Below, piece after piece: positions 45,391 to 54,273 of a stretch of 64,000 nt of DNA. The stretch lies in assembly GCA_050949085.1 (NCBI GenBank), contig JBMNFB010000001.1, forward strand, positions 1,054,001 through 1,118,000. The letters are read 5' to 3'. The translations under genes and the position numbers were made by a program. The notes under the pieces are model-generated. The model searched no databases. It worked only from the letters and a program-made list of their open reading frames with translations, and was not told the origin of the DNA. This DNA is from JBMNFB01 sp050949085. Its GTDB lineage: Bacteria; Bacillota; UBA994; UBA5500. Within the stretch, counting starts at the first letter, position 1. Every line of letters starts with the position of its first letter.

Positions 45391-46089
45391 TTAGTGGGTA
45401 AAACGATGCCGACCGATAGTCTTAATATAGGGCCGTGACCAGATCCATCCGGACGTGGCGGTAGCGGGATTGAAATAGTACAGCGCTCCCCCGGTGGGGT
45501 CCCAGCCATCCAGCGCCAGCTGCGCTGCCCGGTAGGCAGAGCTGTCAGGTGTGAGGTAGAACTGCCCGTCGGCGACGCAGGTGAAGGCCAGCGGTTCGTA
45601 GATCACCCCAGCCACGGTATTGGGAAACAGCGGACTGCGGACCCGGTTGAGGATGACTGCGGCTACGGCCACCTGACCCTCCAGGGGCTCGCCGCGAGCT
45701 TCACCGTAGACCGCCTTGGCCAGCAGATGCAGATCGTTCTGGTTGGCTACACCGGTGGATTGTGTGGCGGGAGATTTGTTGACCACCGTCCCGCCTCCTA
45801 CGCGCGGGTTAAATCCCAGAGCGCGGAAGGTGGCGGCATCCACATTGCCGCTGGGATTAAGGCCGTTGCGCTGCTGGAAGAGCTTAACGGCGTTGAACGT
45901 AGCCGGACCGTAATAACCATCAGCGGAGCCGCGCAGATAGCCCCAGCGGATCAGACGGAGCTGAACCTGCCGCACGTCCTCGCCTCGATTACCCCAATAG
46001 AGATTGCGTTCGCCCACCGCCGCAACCGTGGTCGTCATCAACATGGAAAGAATGCAGATCGTGGCAAGGGCAAGTGCCTTTCTCCTCAT
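45391..46089 (-). CDS. sleB: Spore cortex-lytic enzyme SleB
   Basis: 232 residues with ATG 46089 behind TAAGGAGGG. It has a signal peptide (about 1-24), a peptidoglycan-binding repeat (RGEDVRQVQLRLIRWGYL through FQQRNGL), a Ser/Thr linker, then the hydrolase_2 lytic transglycosylase domain with the catalytic Glu in VYGEARGEP. It degrades cortex peptidoglycan carrying muramic-delta-lactam during germination. It forms an operon with ypeB. Confidence 0.96.
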   Translation of the reverse strand: MRRKALALATICILSMLMTTTVAAVGERNLYWGNRGEDVRQVQLRLIRWGYLRGSADGYYGPATFNAVKLFQQRNGLNPSGNVDAATFRALGFNPRVGGGTVVNKSPATQSTGVANQNDLHLLAKAVYGEARGEPLEGQVAVAAVILNRVRSPLFPNTVAGVIYEPLAFTCVADGQFYLTPDSSAYRAAQLALDGWDPTGGALYYFNPATATSGWIWSRPYIKTIGRHRFTH

Positions 46090-46167
46090 TGCTAACCCTC
46101 CTTAGGAACACGGATGCCTCGCATCTATCTTCTCCCCTGCAGTTTGGCGTCTATGCGAGAGAATGCG

Positions 46168-46191
46168 AATCGGCCCCGGATGGGGCCGATT
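46168..46191. terminator. Hairpin upstream of sleB
   Basis: A perfect 10-bp stem (AATCGGCCCC/GGGGCCGATT) with a 4-nt loop after the small Cys-rich gene. Confidence 0.75.
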
Positions 46192-46205
46192 ACACTATCA
46201 GATAT

Positions 46206-46397
46206 TTACTCTTCCTTGATCTCGTCGAGATAGATATCGCATAGACCGCCCTGCCAGTGGATACAGAAGTCGCAGCGCCGATAGCCTTCGCCGCCCACTG
46301 CAAACGTCATCTGCAACCCGGTGCGGTAATCGGTCTCAAACTCACTGCACTCCTCGGCGATTGCCTTCAGCTCGGCCGGAGTAGCTGGTTCTGTCAT
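46206..46397 (-). CDS. Small Cys-containing hypothetical protein
   Basis: 63 residues from ATG 46397, with GAGGAGG 8 nt upstream (the GTG at 46406 overlaps that site). The C-terminal part RRCDFCIHWQGGLCDIY holds three Cys, suggesting metal binding; the N-terminus is acidic and helical. I do not recognise a family. The good ribosome-binding site and the terminator just downstream support it as a real gene. Confidence 0.65.
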   Translation of the reverse strand: MTEPATPAELKAIAEECSEFETDYRTGLQMTFAVGGEGYRRCDFCIHWQGGLCDIYLDEIKEE

Positions 46398-46519
46398 CTC
46401 CCACACCTCCTCGCGGCTAGTATGCGCCGCTGGGGTGTATAGCTAGTCAGAACCAGCAACAATAGCGGAACATGCCAGCCGCCGGAGGTACCCTGCCCGG
46501 CTCACGCTCCCAGTTCGCC

Positions 46520-47059
46520 TTACTTTACGGTCACCCATTCCTTGAGCTGGTCAAACGTTTTCTGGCCGATGCCAGATACGCGCATCAGGTCTGCCGGCTG
46601 GGCGAAGGCCCCATGCTGCTGCCGATAGGCGATGATTGCCGCAGCCTTCACCGGCCCGATCCCCGGCAGCGTCTCCAGTTCCGCCTGGCTGGCGGTGTTG
46701 ATATTCACCAGATTGGAGCTGCTCTGAGCACCACTCATCCCGGCTGTTTCGGCGGCCTTGGCCGGCAGAATGATTTGCTCACCGTCAAAGAGTGGCTTGG
46801 CCAGATTGAGCAGATGGGGCTCGGCCTGGGCTGTCAGGCCACCAGCTGCTGCCAGCGCATCGCTGACACGTGCTCCCTGCGGCAGAGTATACACGCCAGG
46901 CGAAACGACTTCACCCAGCACATGCACCTGGAGCAGTTGAGCCGTCTGCGGCTCCCACTCACTGTAGAGGCGGCGATTCTCCACCAGCAACCAGACGTTG
47001 ACACACAGCGAAAACACCAGCAGCACAGCCACGATGCGCAGCGCCAGTCTTTCAGTCAT
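46520..47059 (-). CDS. comEA: Competence protein ComEA
   Basis: 179 residues. It has one N-terminal TM helix (about 6-25), an SLBB domain (VHVLGEVVSPGVYTLPQGAR, then DGEQIILPA), a Ser-rich linker and a C-terminal double helix-hairpin-helix (VNINTASQAELETLPGIGPV; MRVSGIGQKTFDQL). ComEA binds dsDNA at the cell surface and passes it to ComEC. It is about 3 kb from comEC rather than adjacent, which is unusual. Confidence 0.94.
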   Translation of the reverse strand: MTERLALRIVAVLLVFSLCVNVWLLVENRRLYSEWEPQTAQLLQVHVLGEVVSPGVYTLPQGARVSDALAAAGGLTAQAEPHLLNLAKPLFDGEQIILPAKAAETAGMSGAQSSSNLVNINTASQAELETLPGIGPVKAAAIIAYRQQHGAFAQPADLMRVSGIGQKTFDQLKEWVTVK

Positions 47060-47202
47060 AGACGATCACCCCGTGCGAAGTTCCCTCAGACTGGCTAATT
47101 TGCCGAAGCTGGTCGCTTTCCTGCCTGATGATGGCGAAATGTGTAACAAATACTCGATGAGAGACGCGCCGCATCAGGTGAAAACACTTTCGGGAGTGCG
47201 CC

Positions 47203-48942
47203 CTATTCCCCAGGCAGCTGAATGAAGAATGCCGTTCCTTCGCCGACCTTGCTTTCGGCCCAGACCTGGCCCTGATGCAACTCGACGATGTGTTTCACAA
47301 TGGAGAGGCCCAGCCCGGTGCCACCCTGGCGGCGGCTGCGCGCCTTGTCAGCCCGGTAGAAACGCTCGAATATCCGCCCCAGGTGTTCTGGCTCAATGCC
47401 AATCCCGGTGTCGCGCACCGTGATCAGGTACGCCCCCCGCTCAAACTCCAGGTTGACCCGCACTTCTCCCCCTGGCGGCGTATAACTCAGCGCGTTCTCA
47501 ATCAGGTTGCTCACTGCCTGGCCTAAGCGGTAGGGGTCGCCCTGCAGCGGCGCCTGCTGCACACCGATCACCAGCTTCAGGGCGATCTGCTGCTTCTCCG
47601 CCTTGGGCGCCATCTGCTCCATGATATCCTCGAGCACCTGAATCAGATCGACGCTCTGTTTTTCCACCGGGTGGGGCGCCAGCTCCAGGCGGGATAGATC
47701 AAGCAGATCATTCACCAGCCGGAGGAGGCGATGCGATTCGCGATAGATGATCTCCACAAAATGACGCCCGTTATCTCTATCCTCCAGTGCTCCCCCCAGC
47801 AGCGTCTCGGCAAAACCATGGATGGACGTCACCGGTGTTTTCAGCTCATGCGATACATTGGCCACCAGATCAGCCCGAACGGCGGCCAGTCGCCGCGCTT
47901 CGCTGACGTCATAGAAGACAGCCATGAAACGATCCTCGCCCGCAATCGGCAGCATGTTCAGCTCGACCACCCGCTCCTGGGGCCTGGTCAGATTGACATC
48001 CTGCTTGCTGGGAGTGCTGGAGTTCAGCGCCGCCGCAATCGCCTCACTCATCGCCGGATTGCGCATCAGGCGGCGGAAATGAGCCGGCAGATCCTGCGCC
48101 GAGAAGCCCAGCATCCGCATGGCGGCCGGATTGCTGTAGGAGATTACCCCCGTGTGGTCCAACAGGAAGATACCGCTGACGGTGTTCTTGAGCACCGTCT
48201 CCAGCTGCGCCTTGGCGCTGGCCAATTGGGAAAAGCGACGCTGGTTGGCGCTGGCCAGGCGATTGAACTTGTCGGCTAGAACCCCGATCTCATCCTGACT
48301 GTTGACGGAAACCCGTTGATCCAGATCACCCTCCGCCAGTTTGCGAGCGGCCTCTGTCAAAGCATGCAGCGGTCGCATCAGTCTATGGCTCAGGAACAAG
48401 GCAACGGCTGCCACCACGATCAGGTGCAGCAGTAGTGCCAGCCCACTATTCTGCCAGAGGCCAGTAGCGACCTCTGCCAGCTCTGTCAGCGGTACAGCGA
48501 GGCGCACCAGCAGGGGACCCCGTTGCACGGCGACATAGAGCACGTCCGCACCCCCCGTGGCGCGCTCACCCAGTGCCCAGCCTTCACCGGCTTCTCGGGC
48601 TGCCAGCACCTCTGGTCGCTGCGCGTAATCCTGGACCAGGGCTGGATCGTCTGCTGTGTCCGCCAGAGTCGACCCGTCGGCGAGGAGTAACGTTACCTGC
48701 CCTCCCAGATCGTCTGCCATCTCCTCGGCCAGAGTCTGCCAGTCGGGGTCGGTCGCCGACAGGCGGGTGAGGGATGTGGCGGCGAGGTGGGCCGCAGCCA
48801 GCAGTCGCTGGCGACTCTGCCTGACTACAATCTGATTCAGCTGGCCTGACTGGGTTATCCCCATCAGGAGGACGCTGCTGGTGAGCAGAAGCGCCAGCAG
48901 GAAGATCAGCCTGACCTGTATGCTCTTTTGCACCCTGGTCAC
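47203..48942 (-). CDS. phoR: Sensor histidine kinase PhoR/PnpS-like
   Basis: 579 residues, with GTG 48942 overlapping the response-regulator stop by 4 nt. It has a TM helix (about 10-30), an extracytoplasmic sensor region (about 30-160), a second TM helix (165-185), HAMP (RLMRPLHALTEAARKLAEGD), PAS (FLLDHTGVISYSNPAAMRML), HisKA with the phosphorylated His in NVSHELKTPVTSIHGF, and HATPase_c (N box NLIENALSY, G1 DTGIGIEPEHL). It phosphorylates the partner regulator; by family, a phosphate or envelope signal is likely. No pst genes are in the window, so the signal is an inference. Confidence 0.92.
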   Translation of the reverse strand: MTRVQKSIQVRLIFLLALLLTSSVLLMGITQSGQLNQIVVRQSRQRLLAAAHLAATSLTRLSATDPDWQTLAEEMADDLGGQVTLLLADGSTLADTADDPALVQDYAQRPEVLAAREAGEGWALGERATGGADVLYVAVQRGPLLVRLAVPLTELAEVATGLWQNSGLALLLHLIVVAAVALFLSHRLMRPLHALTEAARKLAEGDLDQRVSVNSQDEIGVLADKFNRLASANQRRFSQLASAKAQLETVLKNTVSGIFLLDHTGVISYSNPAAMRMLGFSAQDLPAHFRRLMRNPAMSEAIAAALNSSTPSKQDVNLTRPQERVVELNMLPIAGEDRFMAVFYDVSEARRLAAVRADLVANVSHELKTPVTSIHGFAETLLGGALEDRDNGRHFVEIIYRESHRLLRLVNDLLDLSRLELAPHPVEKQSVDLIQVLEDIMEQMAPKAEKQQIALKLVIGVQQAPLQGDPYRLGQAVSNLIENALSYTPPGGEVRVNLEFERGAYLITVRDTGIGIEPEHLGRIFERFYRADKARSRRQGGTGLGLSIVKHIVELHQGQVWAESKVGEGTAFFIQLPGE

Positions 48943-49610
48943 TCCTTTAGCTTATAACCGAACCCGCGCACGGTTTGAATCAGATTGCCCATCGGGCCCA
49001 GCTTCTCGCGCAGGTGACTGATATGCACATCCACCGTTCGCTGGTCGCCGAAGAACTCCTCGCCCAGGACCTGGGTGAGCAGCTGCTCGCGGCTGTAGAC
49101 CTTACCGGGGTCACGCACCAGAATGCTCAGCAGCTGGTATTCCATCGGCGTCAGCTGGACCTGCTCGCCGGCGACATGCACCGTGTGCTGCCTGAGATCG
49201 ACCCTCAGCTGGCCCCTCTCAATCACGTCACTGGGGGCAGGCTGCGGATTAGCGCGGCGTAGCACAGCTTTGACCCGAGCCACCAGTTCGCGGGGGCTGA
49301 ACGGCTTGGTGATATAGTCGTCGGCACCCAGCTCCAACCCCAGAACCCGGTCAAATTCTGCATCCAGCGCCGTCAGGAAGAGGACAGGCACATTGCTCTT
49401 GCGGCGCAACTCGCGGCAGACGTCCCAGCCGTCCATACCCGGCAGCATCACATCCAGCAGGACGAGGTCGGGCGCTTCTGTTTCCGCCAACTCCAGGCCT
49501 GTCTTGCCGTCGAAGGCGGTTACGGTATCAAATCCTGCAGCCTGCAGGTTGTACTCGATCAGCTCGGAAATCGACTCATCATCTTCCACAATCAAAATCT
49601 TCTCGGCCAA
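48939..49610 (-). CDS. phoP: Response regulator, OmpR/PhoB family (PhoP-like)
   Basis: 223 residues. TTG 49610 is chosen, with GGAGGGAAG upstream. The receiver has IVEDDES, phosphoacceptor Asp in VLLDVMLPGMDGWD, conserved Thr in FLTALD and Lys in DDYITKPFSPREL. A trans_reg_C winged helix follows (TPMEYQLLSILVRDPGKVYSREQLL; VDVHISHLREKLG). It is the first gene of the phoP-phoR operon. Confidence 0.94.
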   Translation of the reverse strand: MAEKILIVEDDESISELIEYNLQAAGFDTVTAFDGKTGLELAETEAPDLVLLDVMLPGMDGWDVCRELRRKSNVPVLFLTALDAEFDRVLGLELGADDYITKPFSPRELVARVKAVLRRANPQPAPSDVIERGQLRVDLRQHTVHVAGEQVQLTPMEYQLLSILVRDPGKVYSREQLLTQVLGEEFFGDQRTVDVHISHLREKLGPMGNLIQTVRGFGYKLKE

Positions 49611-49687
49611 CCAACTTCCTCCCTCCGCTTTCCACTCTTGCCCGATGTTCAACTCTAGTATAGAAGAACTCTGGGCTAATGGGCAAA

Positions 49688-49734
49688 GAGGCGCGCGGCA
49701 GAATGCACATTCCATGCATTCCGCTGCACGCCTC
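49688..49734 (-). terminator. Terminator of the DUF4153 gene
   Basis: A long imperfect hairpin (GAGGCGxGCxGCxGAATGCA with its complement) between the DUF4153 stop and phoP, with T-runs on both sides. Confidence 0.75.
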
Positions 49735-49755
49735 TTTTCTTTGCAGCAATCTGAC

Positions 49756-51540
49756 TTAGTCCGGAAAGGCGATCATCAGCACCAGGCCATAGTGAGTCCT
49801 GGCACTGGCTTCATGGCCGTAGAAGGCTTGAATCCACTGGAAAATGATCCGCAGCCGATAGCCGCCGTTGGCAACCTCGAGAGTCATCTGGTCGAGGGGA
49901 TATTGCTCTCGGGAGTCTCCCTGAGTCTTACGCAGGGAGGATACAAAGTCGGCCAGGTTGGTGCCCACCAGTTCTGTGCCGGCAGCATCCTGCAGGCTGA
50001 CGCGCACGTCGTGGAGCGACAGGCGATTCAGTACCAACTGGTAGCTGCGACCGTTGGCCTGAAAAGCTTGCACAGTTGGCTCATCCGACCACTGGCTCTC
50101 CGCTTGCAGGAAAACATCGTACCCACTGATGGGGATCGCCTGCAGATCAGCGAGGCGAGCATTGAAGTGCTCCAGCTGCTGAGGCCCGTCGTACTGATAA
50201 GTCGGCCCAAAGCCGAATGTCTGCTGCATATCCCGCGCGGGACTGAAGTCAGCTGGCAGCCAGGAAACTCTCTCCAGGTGGCCGCGCTGGCTGAGGTAGT
50301 TGAGGATGTTAGTCGTTTCGCGCCGCACTTCGCGATCCGCAGCTGCCTGGGGAGTGATTCTCCCATCCTCCAGGATACCGGCCGTCTCCAGCAGCCGCTC
50401 CAGTCGAGCCACCTGACTCTGACGGGACACGGTGAATGCGTCCACCGGCGGGATAATGGAGACGATGGCAAAGCCGGCTGCCAGGAGCGCGATCAGACTA
50501 TTTCTGGTCACCGGCCGGAAGGAGAGCGCCGCCCCCACCGTGAGCGAGAAGATACCAAACAGCGCCACATAGTAGCGGGACTCAGTGACGCCATAGGCCT
50601 GCAGACGAATGTAGACTGAGACCAGCTGCATGAGCACAATGGGAATCAGCAGCGGCGGAAAAGCCCGCTGGTAGAGCAGCGCCGGGCGGTTCTTCAGGCG
50701 GCTGGCGAGGACATAGATCACCAGGCCGGCCGCCGAGTAGGCCAGAATCAACGGCCCCAGCTGGCCAATCGGCCATTGCCTGGTCAGACCGATCTTGGCG
50801 AAGTAGGCAAAGAGCACTCCCGTATAGGCAGCCAGGAGGGGAATGGCGATCCGCGAGACCAGAATGTTCAGGATGTCGGGATATTCGCAGGCCTCGGCAG
50901 CGAATGCCCGATCCTCGGGACGATCAGAGTTAAACCGGGGGAGGAGCGAGAGATAATAGATGGCGGCAAACAGCAGCCAGACGATGCTGAGCATATACCC
51001 ATAGACTTTGAAGTCCACCGTGAAGAGCAGCAGGTCGATAGCAAAGAGCAGGGCAGCCAGGCCCATGGAAAGCACGCCGGCGTAGAGTATGGCGGTATAA
51101 GCCGACTTGAAGTGCACGAGCGCTACGCTGTTAAAGTCGCACGCGCTGCGATAGGAAGGCAGCCAGATAAAGGCGCAGAACAGGGCAAAAATCGCCACCA
51201 GAGTGCGCGCAGCTACGCCAAAGTCGATATCGTCTGTCTGTGCCAGAATCAGGTAATAACCCAGAATCAGCAACAGGGAAACGGCATAGACCAACGCCCG
51301 CTGCCGACCCATCCGGGAGAAGCGCTCACAGGCAAACTGGGCTGTAACCCCGACAAAGGCTCCCACCAGGAAGGTGAACAACAGCTTCTGGGTGAGCAAA
51401 TCGGGGGCAGCCTCAAGGGAGATGATGTAGCAGGCGAGCCAGGTACTGCCCACCAAGCTGGCGACTGTCAGGGGAAAGCGAGCAGTGGCCTTCGCCAGCC
51501 CCTGCAGCAATTGGACGGCCATCTGCAGCAACCGTTTCAT
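49756..51540 (-). CDS. DUF4153 polytopic membrane protein
   Basis: 594 residues. About twelve TM helices fill residues 20-395 (for example LLFTFLVGAFVGVTAQFACE, VYAVSLLLILGYYLILAQ, LLFAIDLLLFTVDF). A soluble C-terminal domain of about 190 residues follows, with helical and then beta-like segments. The DUF4153 family is uncharacterised; some members sit near two-component systems. Here it lies upstream of phoP-phoR with a terminator in between, so it is a separate unit. Confidence 0.82.
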   Translation of the reverse strand: MKRLLQMAVQLLQGLAKATARFPLTVASLVGSTWLACYIISLEAAPDLLTQKLLFTFLVGAFVGVTAQFACERFSRMGRQRALVYAVSLLLILGYYLILAQTDDIDFGVAARTLVAIFALFCAFIWLPSYRSACDFNSVALVHFKSAYTAILYAGVLSMGLAALLFAIDLLLFTVDFKVYGYMLSIVWLLFAAIYYLSLLPRFNSDRPEDRAFAAEACEYPDILNILVSRIAIPLLAAYTGVLFAYFAKIGLTRQWPIGQLGPLILAYSAAGLVIYVLASRLKNRPALLYQRAFPPLLIPIVLMQLVSVYIRLQAYGVTESRYYVALFGIFSLTVGAALSFRPVTRNSLIALLAAGFAIVSIIPPVDAFTVSRQSQVARLERLLETAGILEDGRITPQAAADREVRRETTNILNYLSQRGHLERVSWLPADFSPARDMQQTFGFGPTYQYDGPQQLEHFNARLADLQAIPISGYDVFLQAESQWSDEPTVQAFQANGRSYQLVLNRLSLHDVRVSLQDAAGTELVGTNLADFVSSLRKTQGDSREQYPLDQMTLEVANGGYRLRIIFQWIQAFYGHEASARTHYGLVLMIAFPD

Positions 51541-51638
51541 GTCGCATAGCCTCCTCTCTTTGTACTCCCATCATACCACGCTTCGGGGGTGACGAAAACG
51601 CGCATTCTTGCTGGAGGAATCTGCATCCGCAGCTCAAG

Positions 51639-51667
51639 AAAAGGGGCGCCGCTGGGGCGCCCCTTTT
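51639..51667 (-). terminator. Rho-independent terminator of pckA
   Basis: A perfect 12-bp stem (AAAAGGGGCGCC/GGCGCCCCTTTT) with a 5-nt loop, after the pckA stop. Confidence 0.93.
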
Positions 51668-51699
51668 CAGGTGAAGTGGGTTATGGGATTTGGGGGAAT

Positions 51700-53340
51700 T
51701 TAATCGAGTTTGAATGCCGTCTTGATCTCGGGCAAGAGGTTGTCATACTTGGCGAAGTGAGCGATACGCTCTTTCTTCAGCGTAGCGATGTACTCGTCAA
51801 TCTCTTCCTGCGAGTAGAACTTGCGCGGATCCAGCCGGCCCAAATCAAAGCCTTCCACCTTGGTCGGGATCTGGGCGCCCCAGATGGGGTCTTCCTCCCA
51901 CTCAATCGTGTCTCGCACGATGCCCCGAATGATGGACGCCATCTCGTCAATCTCAATGCGGGTAACTTTACGTACCACGTGGCGTTTGCCATCCCTGATC
52001 TCGATGATCTCACCGACACCACCGGTATTCAGCTGGTAGCAGTGGATCTTATCGGGATGTTTGGAGACAAACTCGTAGAAACGGTTGCCCTCAAAGGCCT
52101 CATCGCCGATGATGAACGGGTTGGTGCCTACCTCGCGCACCGACTCGCCTGCCTTGCGCGGGTTGCTGCCTGAGGTATGAATCGACTCACCGAGCATGAA
52201 GGCGGCTGCACCCTGCGCCGGGGTCAGTCTGAAGGCCGAAGGCAACACCGTATGCCGGCGGGTAATGAACGCCAGAATCAGACCATCCAGCTCATCCACC
52301 GGCGGGGTATTGATGGACGGTGCCATGGCTTCGCCCAGTTCGGTACGCTGCACGATGCAGCGGCCGTTGCCGGTCAGCGTTTCATCCTGGAAGTAGAGGT
52401 TACCCTCGTAATCGGTAACTACGTTTTCAAAGATGGCAGAGCGCTTGATGGCTGCATTATAGAGCAGCGGCTGCGTCTCGGGGTCAAGGCCATCAGTCTT
52501 GATATAGTAACCGCGTTCCGTCCCCAGAGTGGAGCCGTCCGGCCGCCAGAAAACGATATCGTCCTGCACAACAGCGACACCTTCGCCCGGCTGATCGAGA
52601 TTGTGGTGATGGCAGGAGTGGGTGGTCTTGCCGGTCGCGGTCAAGCCGAAGAGGAGCATAGCGTAGCGACGCAGCTTCCCATCCTTGTCCCGCGCAGTGA
52701 CCAGCTTGGATCCGGCATGCACGCCCAGCATACCCTGCTTCTTGGCGAAGTACATGGCCATGCGCAGGAAGCCCTTCTTGGTCTCGCCAAAATAGTCAGT
52801 GCCCAGCACGTAAGTGACACCCAGTTCAGGGAAGACAAGCGCCTGGCGGTCCTTCTCCTGCCATTCGGGTATGTAGATCAGGTATAGATCAGGGCCATTG
52901 GCCTCCGGATTGTACGGGAATAAGGTCTGTCCCCACATGTAGGGAATGCGAATGCTGTCGGCCCGGTGGGTGGATACAAACAGGTGGCACTTGGGGCTAA
53001 AAATCGGGTTCTGCCCCATGGTCCGCTCTACGTTGACGAACGGTGCCTTATCGAGATAAGCATGCACTTTGGCCAGGGTGTCCGGCAGGTTGGCGATGAT
53101 CTCGCGCTGGGCAGCGTTCAGTTCCTTCTGCTGAACTTCCTCACTGCCGATGATCACCGTCAGCTCCTTACTGCGGTTACGGATGGTGCTGGAGAAGTTG
53201 ACATTGCCAAACGTCGTACGCGTACCAAAGTTCTCGGCCTGCTGCCGAATCTCCCAGTCCTTGGGCTTAACGACATTCGGCCGCTGGGACATCTGGGTCA
53301 CGGCCTGCATGATCTGCTGCTTCAGTGTCTCGGTTAACAT
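51700..53340 (-). CDS. pckA: Phosphoenolpyruvate carboxykinase (ATP)
   Basis: 546 residues. The ATG at 53340 follows GGGAGGATTG. The ATP-type P-loop is present as GLTATGKTTHS (canonical members have GLSGTGKTTLS), followed by an unusual His-rich CHHHN and, later, the metal-site VVQDD. RTELGEAMAPSINTPPVDELD (read in part) and GTNPFIIGDEA follow. It converts oxaloacetate and ATP to PEP, CO2 and ADP, or runs in reverse in fermenters. The ORF's divergent loop suggests a distinct subfamily. A candidate CcpN site lies about 110 nt upstream. Confidence 0.93.
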   Translation of the reverse strand: MLTETLKQQIMQAVTQMSQRPNVVKPKDWEIRQQAENFGTRTTFGNVNFSSTIRNRSKELTVIIGSEEVQQKELNAAQREIIANLPDTLAKVHAYLDKAPFVNVERTMGQNPIFSPKCHLFVSTHRADSIRIPYMWGQTLFPYNPEANGPDLYLIYIPEWQEKDRQALVFPELGVTYVLGTDYFGETKKGFLRMAMYFAKKQGMLGVHAGSKLVTARDKDGKLRRYAMLLFGLTATGKTTHSCHHHNLDQPGEGVAVVQDDIVFWRPDGSTLGTERGYYIKTDGLDPETQPLLYNAAIKRSAIFENVVTDYEGNLYFQDETLTGNGRCIVQRTELGEAMAPSINTPPVDELDGLILAFITRRHTVLPSAFRLTPAQGAAAFMLGESIHTSGSNPRKAGESVREVGTNPFIIGDEAFEGNRFYEFVSKHPDKIHCYQLNTGGVGEIIEIRDGKRHVVRKVTRIEIDEMASIIRGIVRDTIEWEEDPIWGAQIPTKVEGFDLGRLDPRKFYSQEEIDEYIATLKKERIAHFAKYDNLLPEIKTAFKLD

Positions 53341-53450
53341 GAACAATCCTCCCATAGTTGGGCCTTGGCCCAAGAAGTATTGCAGAATCCAACCCCATGA
53401 TAGCATTCGTCCTGGAAAGCGTCAACGCAATAGGCCCGATACTTTGTCAT

Positions 53451-53484
53451 TATGCTATACTAATTGCTCTTGTCCGCTATACTA
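53451..53484. promoter_or_regulatory. Candidate CcpN operator upstream of pckA
   Basis: TATGCTATACT (53451-53461) fits the B. subtilis CcpN consensus TRTGHYATAYW as I recall it. A second GCTATACTA copy at 53476-53484 is spaced 22 bp (two helical turns) from the first copy at 53454. The consensus is from memory. Confidence 0.45.
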
Positions 53485-53548
53485 TAACGCCACTGCCTGT
53501 CCCTTACCCTAGTGATTCCCGCCGCCCGCGCCCAATAGTACTGACAGC

Positions 53549-53586
53549 AAAAACAAACCCCCGAACAGAGTGTCCGGAGGTTTGTT
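53549..53586 (-). terminator. Rho-independent terminator of the four-gene membrane cluster
   Basis: On the minus strand AACAAACCTCCG pairs with CGGGGGTTTGTT around a 10-nt or so loop, followed by TTTGC. It lies 20 nt after the last gene's stop. Confidence 0.9.
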
Positions 53587-53607
53587 GGATGAGAGATTTG
53601 CCAGTGA

Positions 53608-54210
53608 CTAGATCAGGCCCATCCAGTTGCTCAGAAGCTTCTGCAGGATACCGAGCATCAGGGTGATTCGGCCCATGACCACGTTACCGAAGGATACGCC
53701 AAAGGTAACCATCATCACCCAGCGGCCGAGGCCGGAAACATGCTTGAGCGGGCCAGTCTGTTCTCTTGAGAAGAAGAAGTACAGCAGGATTGAGAGCACA
53801 CCTACGACCAGAACGACGTTGTCCACTGAGTTCAGCGGTACCAGGGTCGACCGGATCTGGGCGATAAACTGGGACTGCACTGCACCGTAGATCGCCAGAC
53901 CAGCACCGATACCCGACATGAAGGACATTGGCCAGCGGCTCAACCAAGCGATGTTGGAGAAGAATCTAGCATAGAGTAAGATACCTAGAGCTACTGGAAT
54001 CAGCAACACCCATTTGCCGTCGGTCGTCAGCGGTACCCAAGCCCGGTTGTAGATGTTCTGAACGTTGACGCTGATGGCATAGCCGGCTGCGGCGCCAACA
54101 TAGATATGCTCGAACGCGCGGTAGACCGGATTCTCCTTAAAGACGAAGGAGAAAATCGCGATCATTCCCAACGAAGCAAACCATACCCACGGGTCTGTTG
54201 TGAAGTTCAT
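53608..54210 (-). CDS. Unknown polytopic membrane protein, cluster gene 4
   Basis: 200 residues from ATG 54210 (54213 is an adjacent alternative), behind GAGGAGGTG. About six TM helices are seen: WVWFASLGMIAIFSFVF, HIYVGAAAGYAISVNV, WVLLIPVALGILLYARFF, FMSGIGAGLAIYGAV, VDNVVLVVGVLSILLYFFF and a C-terminal GRWVMMVTFGVSFGNVVMG. A short acidic/basic loop (SREQTGPLKHVSGLG) lies before the last helix. No enzyme, transporter or Cys motif is evident. It lies 60 nt after cluster gene 3 and is the last gene before the terminator. Confidence 0.85.
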   Translation of the reverse strand: MNFTTDPWVWFASLGMIAIFSFVFKENPVYRAFEHIYVGAAAGYAISVNVQNIYNRAWVPLTTDGKWVLLIPVALGILLYARFFSNIAWLSRWPMSFMSGIGAGLAIYGAVQSQFIAQIRSTLVPLNSVDNVVLVVGVLSILLYFFFSREQTGPLKHVSGLGRWVMMVTFGVSFGNVVMGRITLMLGILQKLLSNWMGLI

Positions 54211-54273
54211 CATTTCACCTCCTCGCGTGATGATTGAATCATCCAACCCATCGGGTCTAATTTCGTCTATCTA

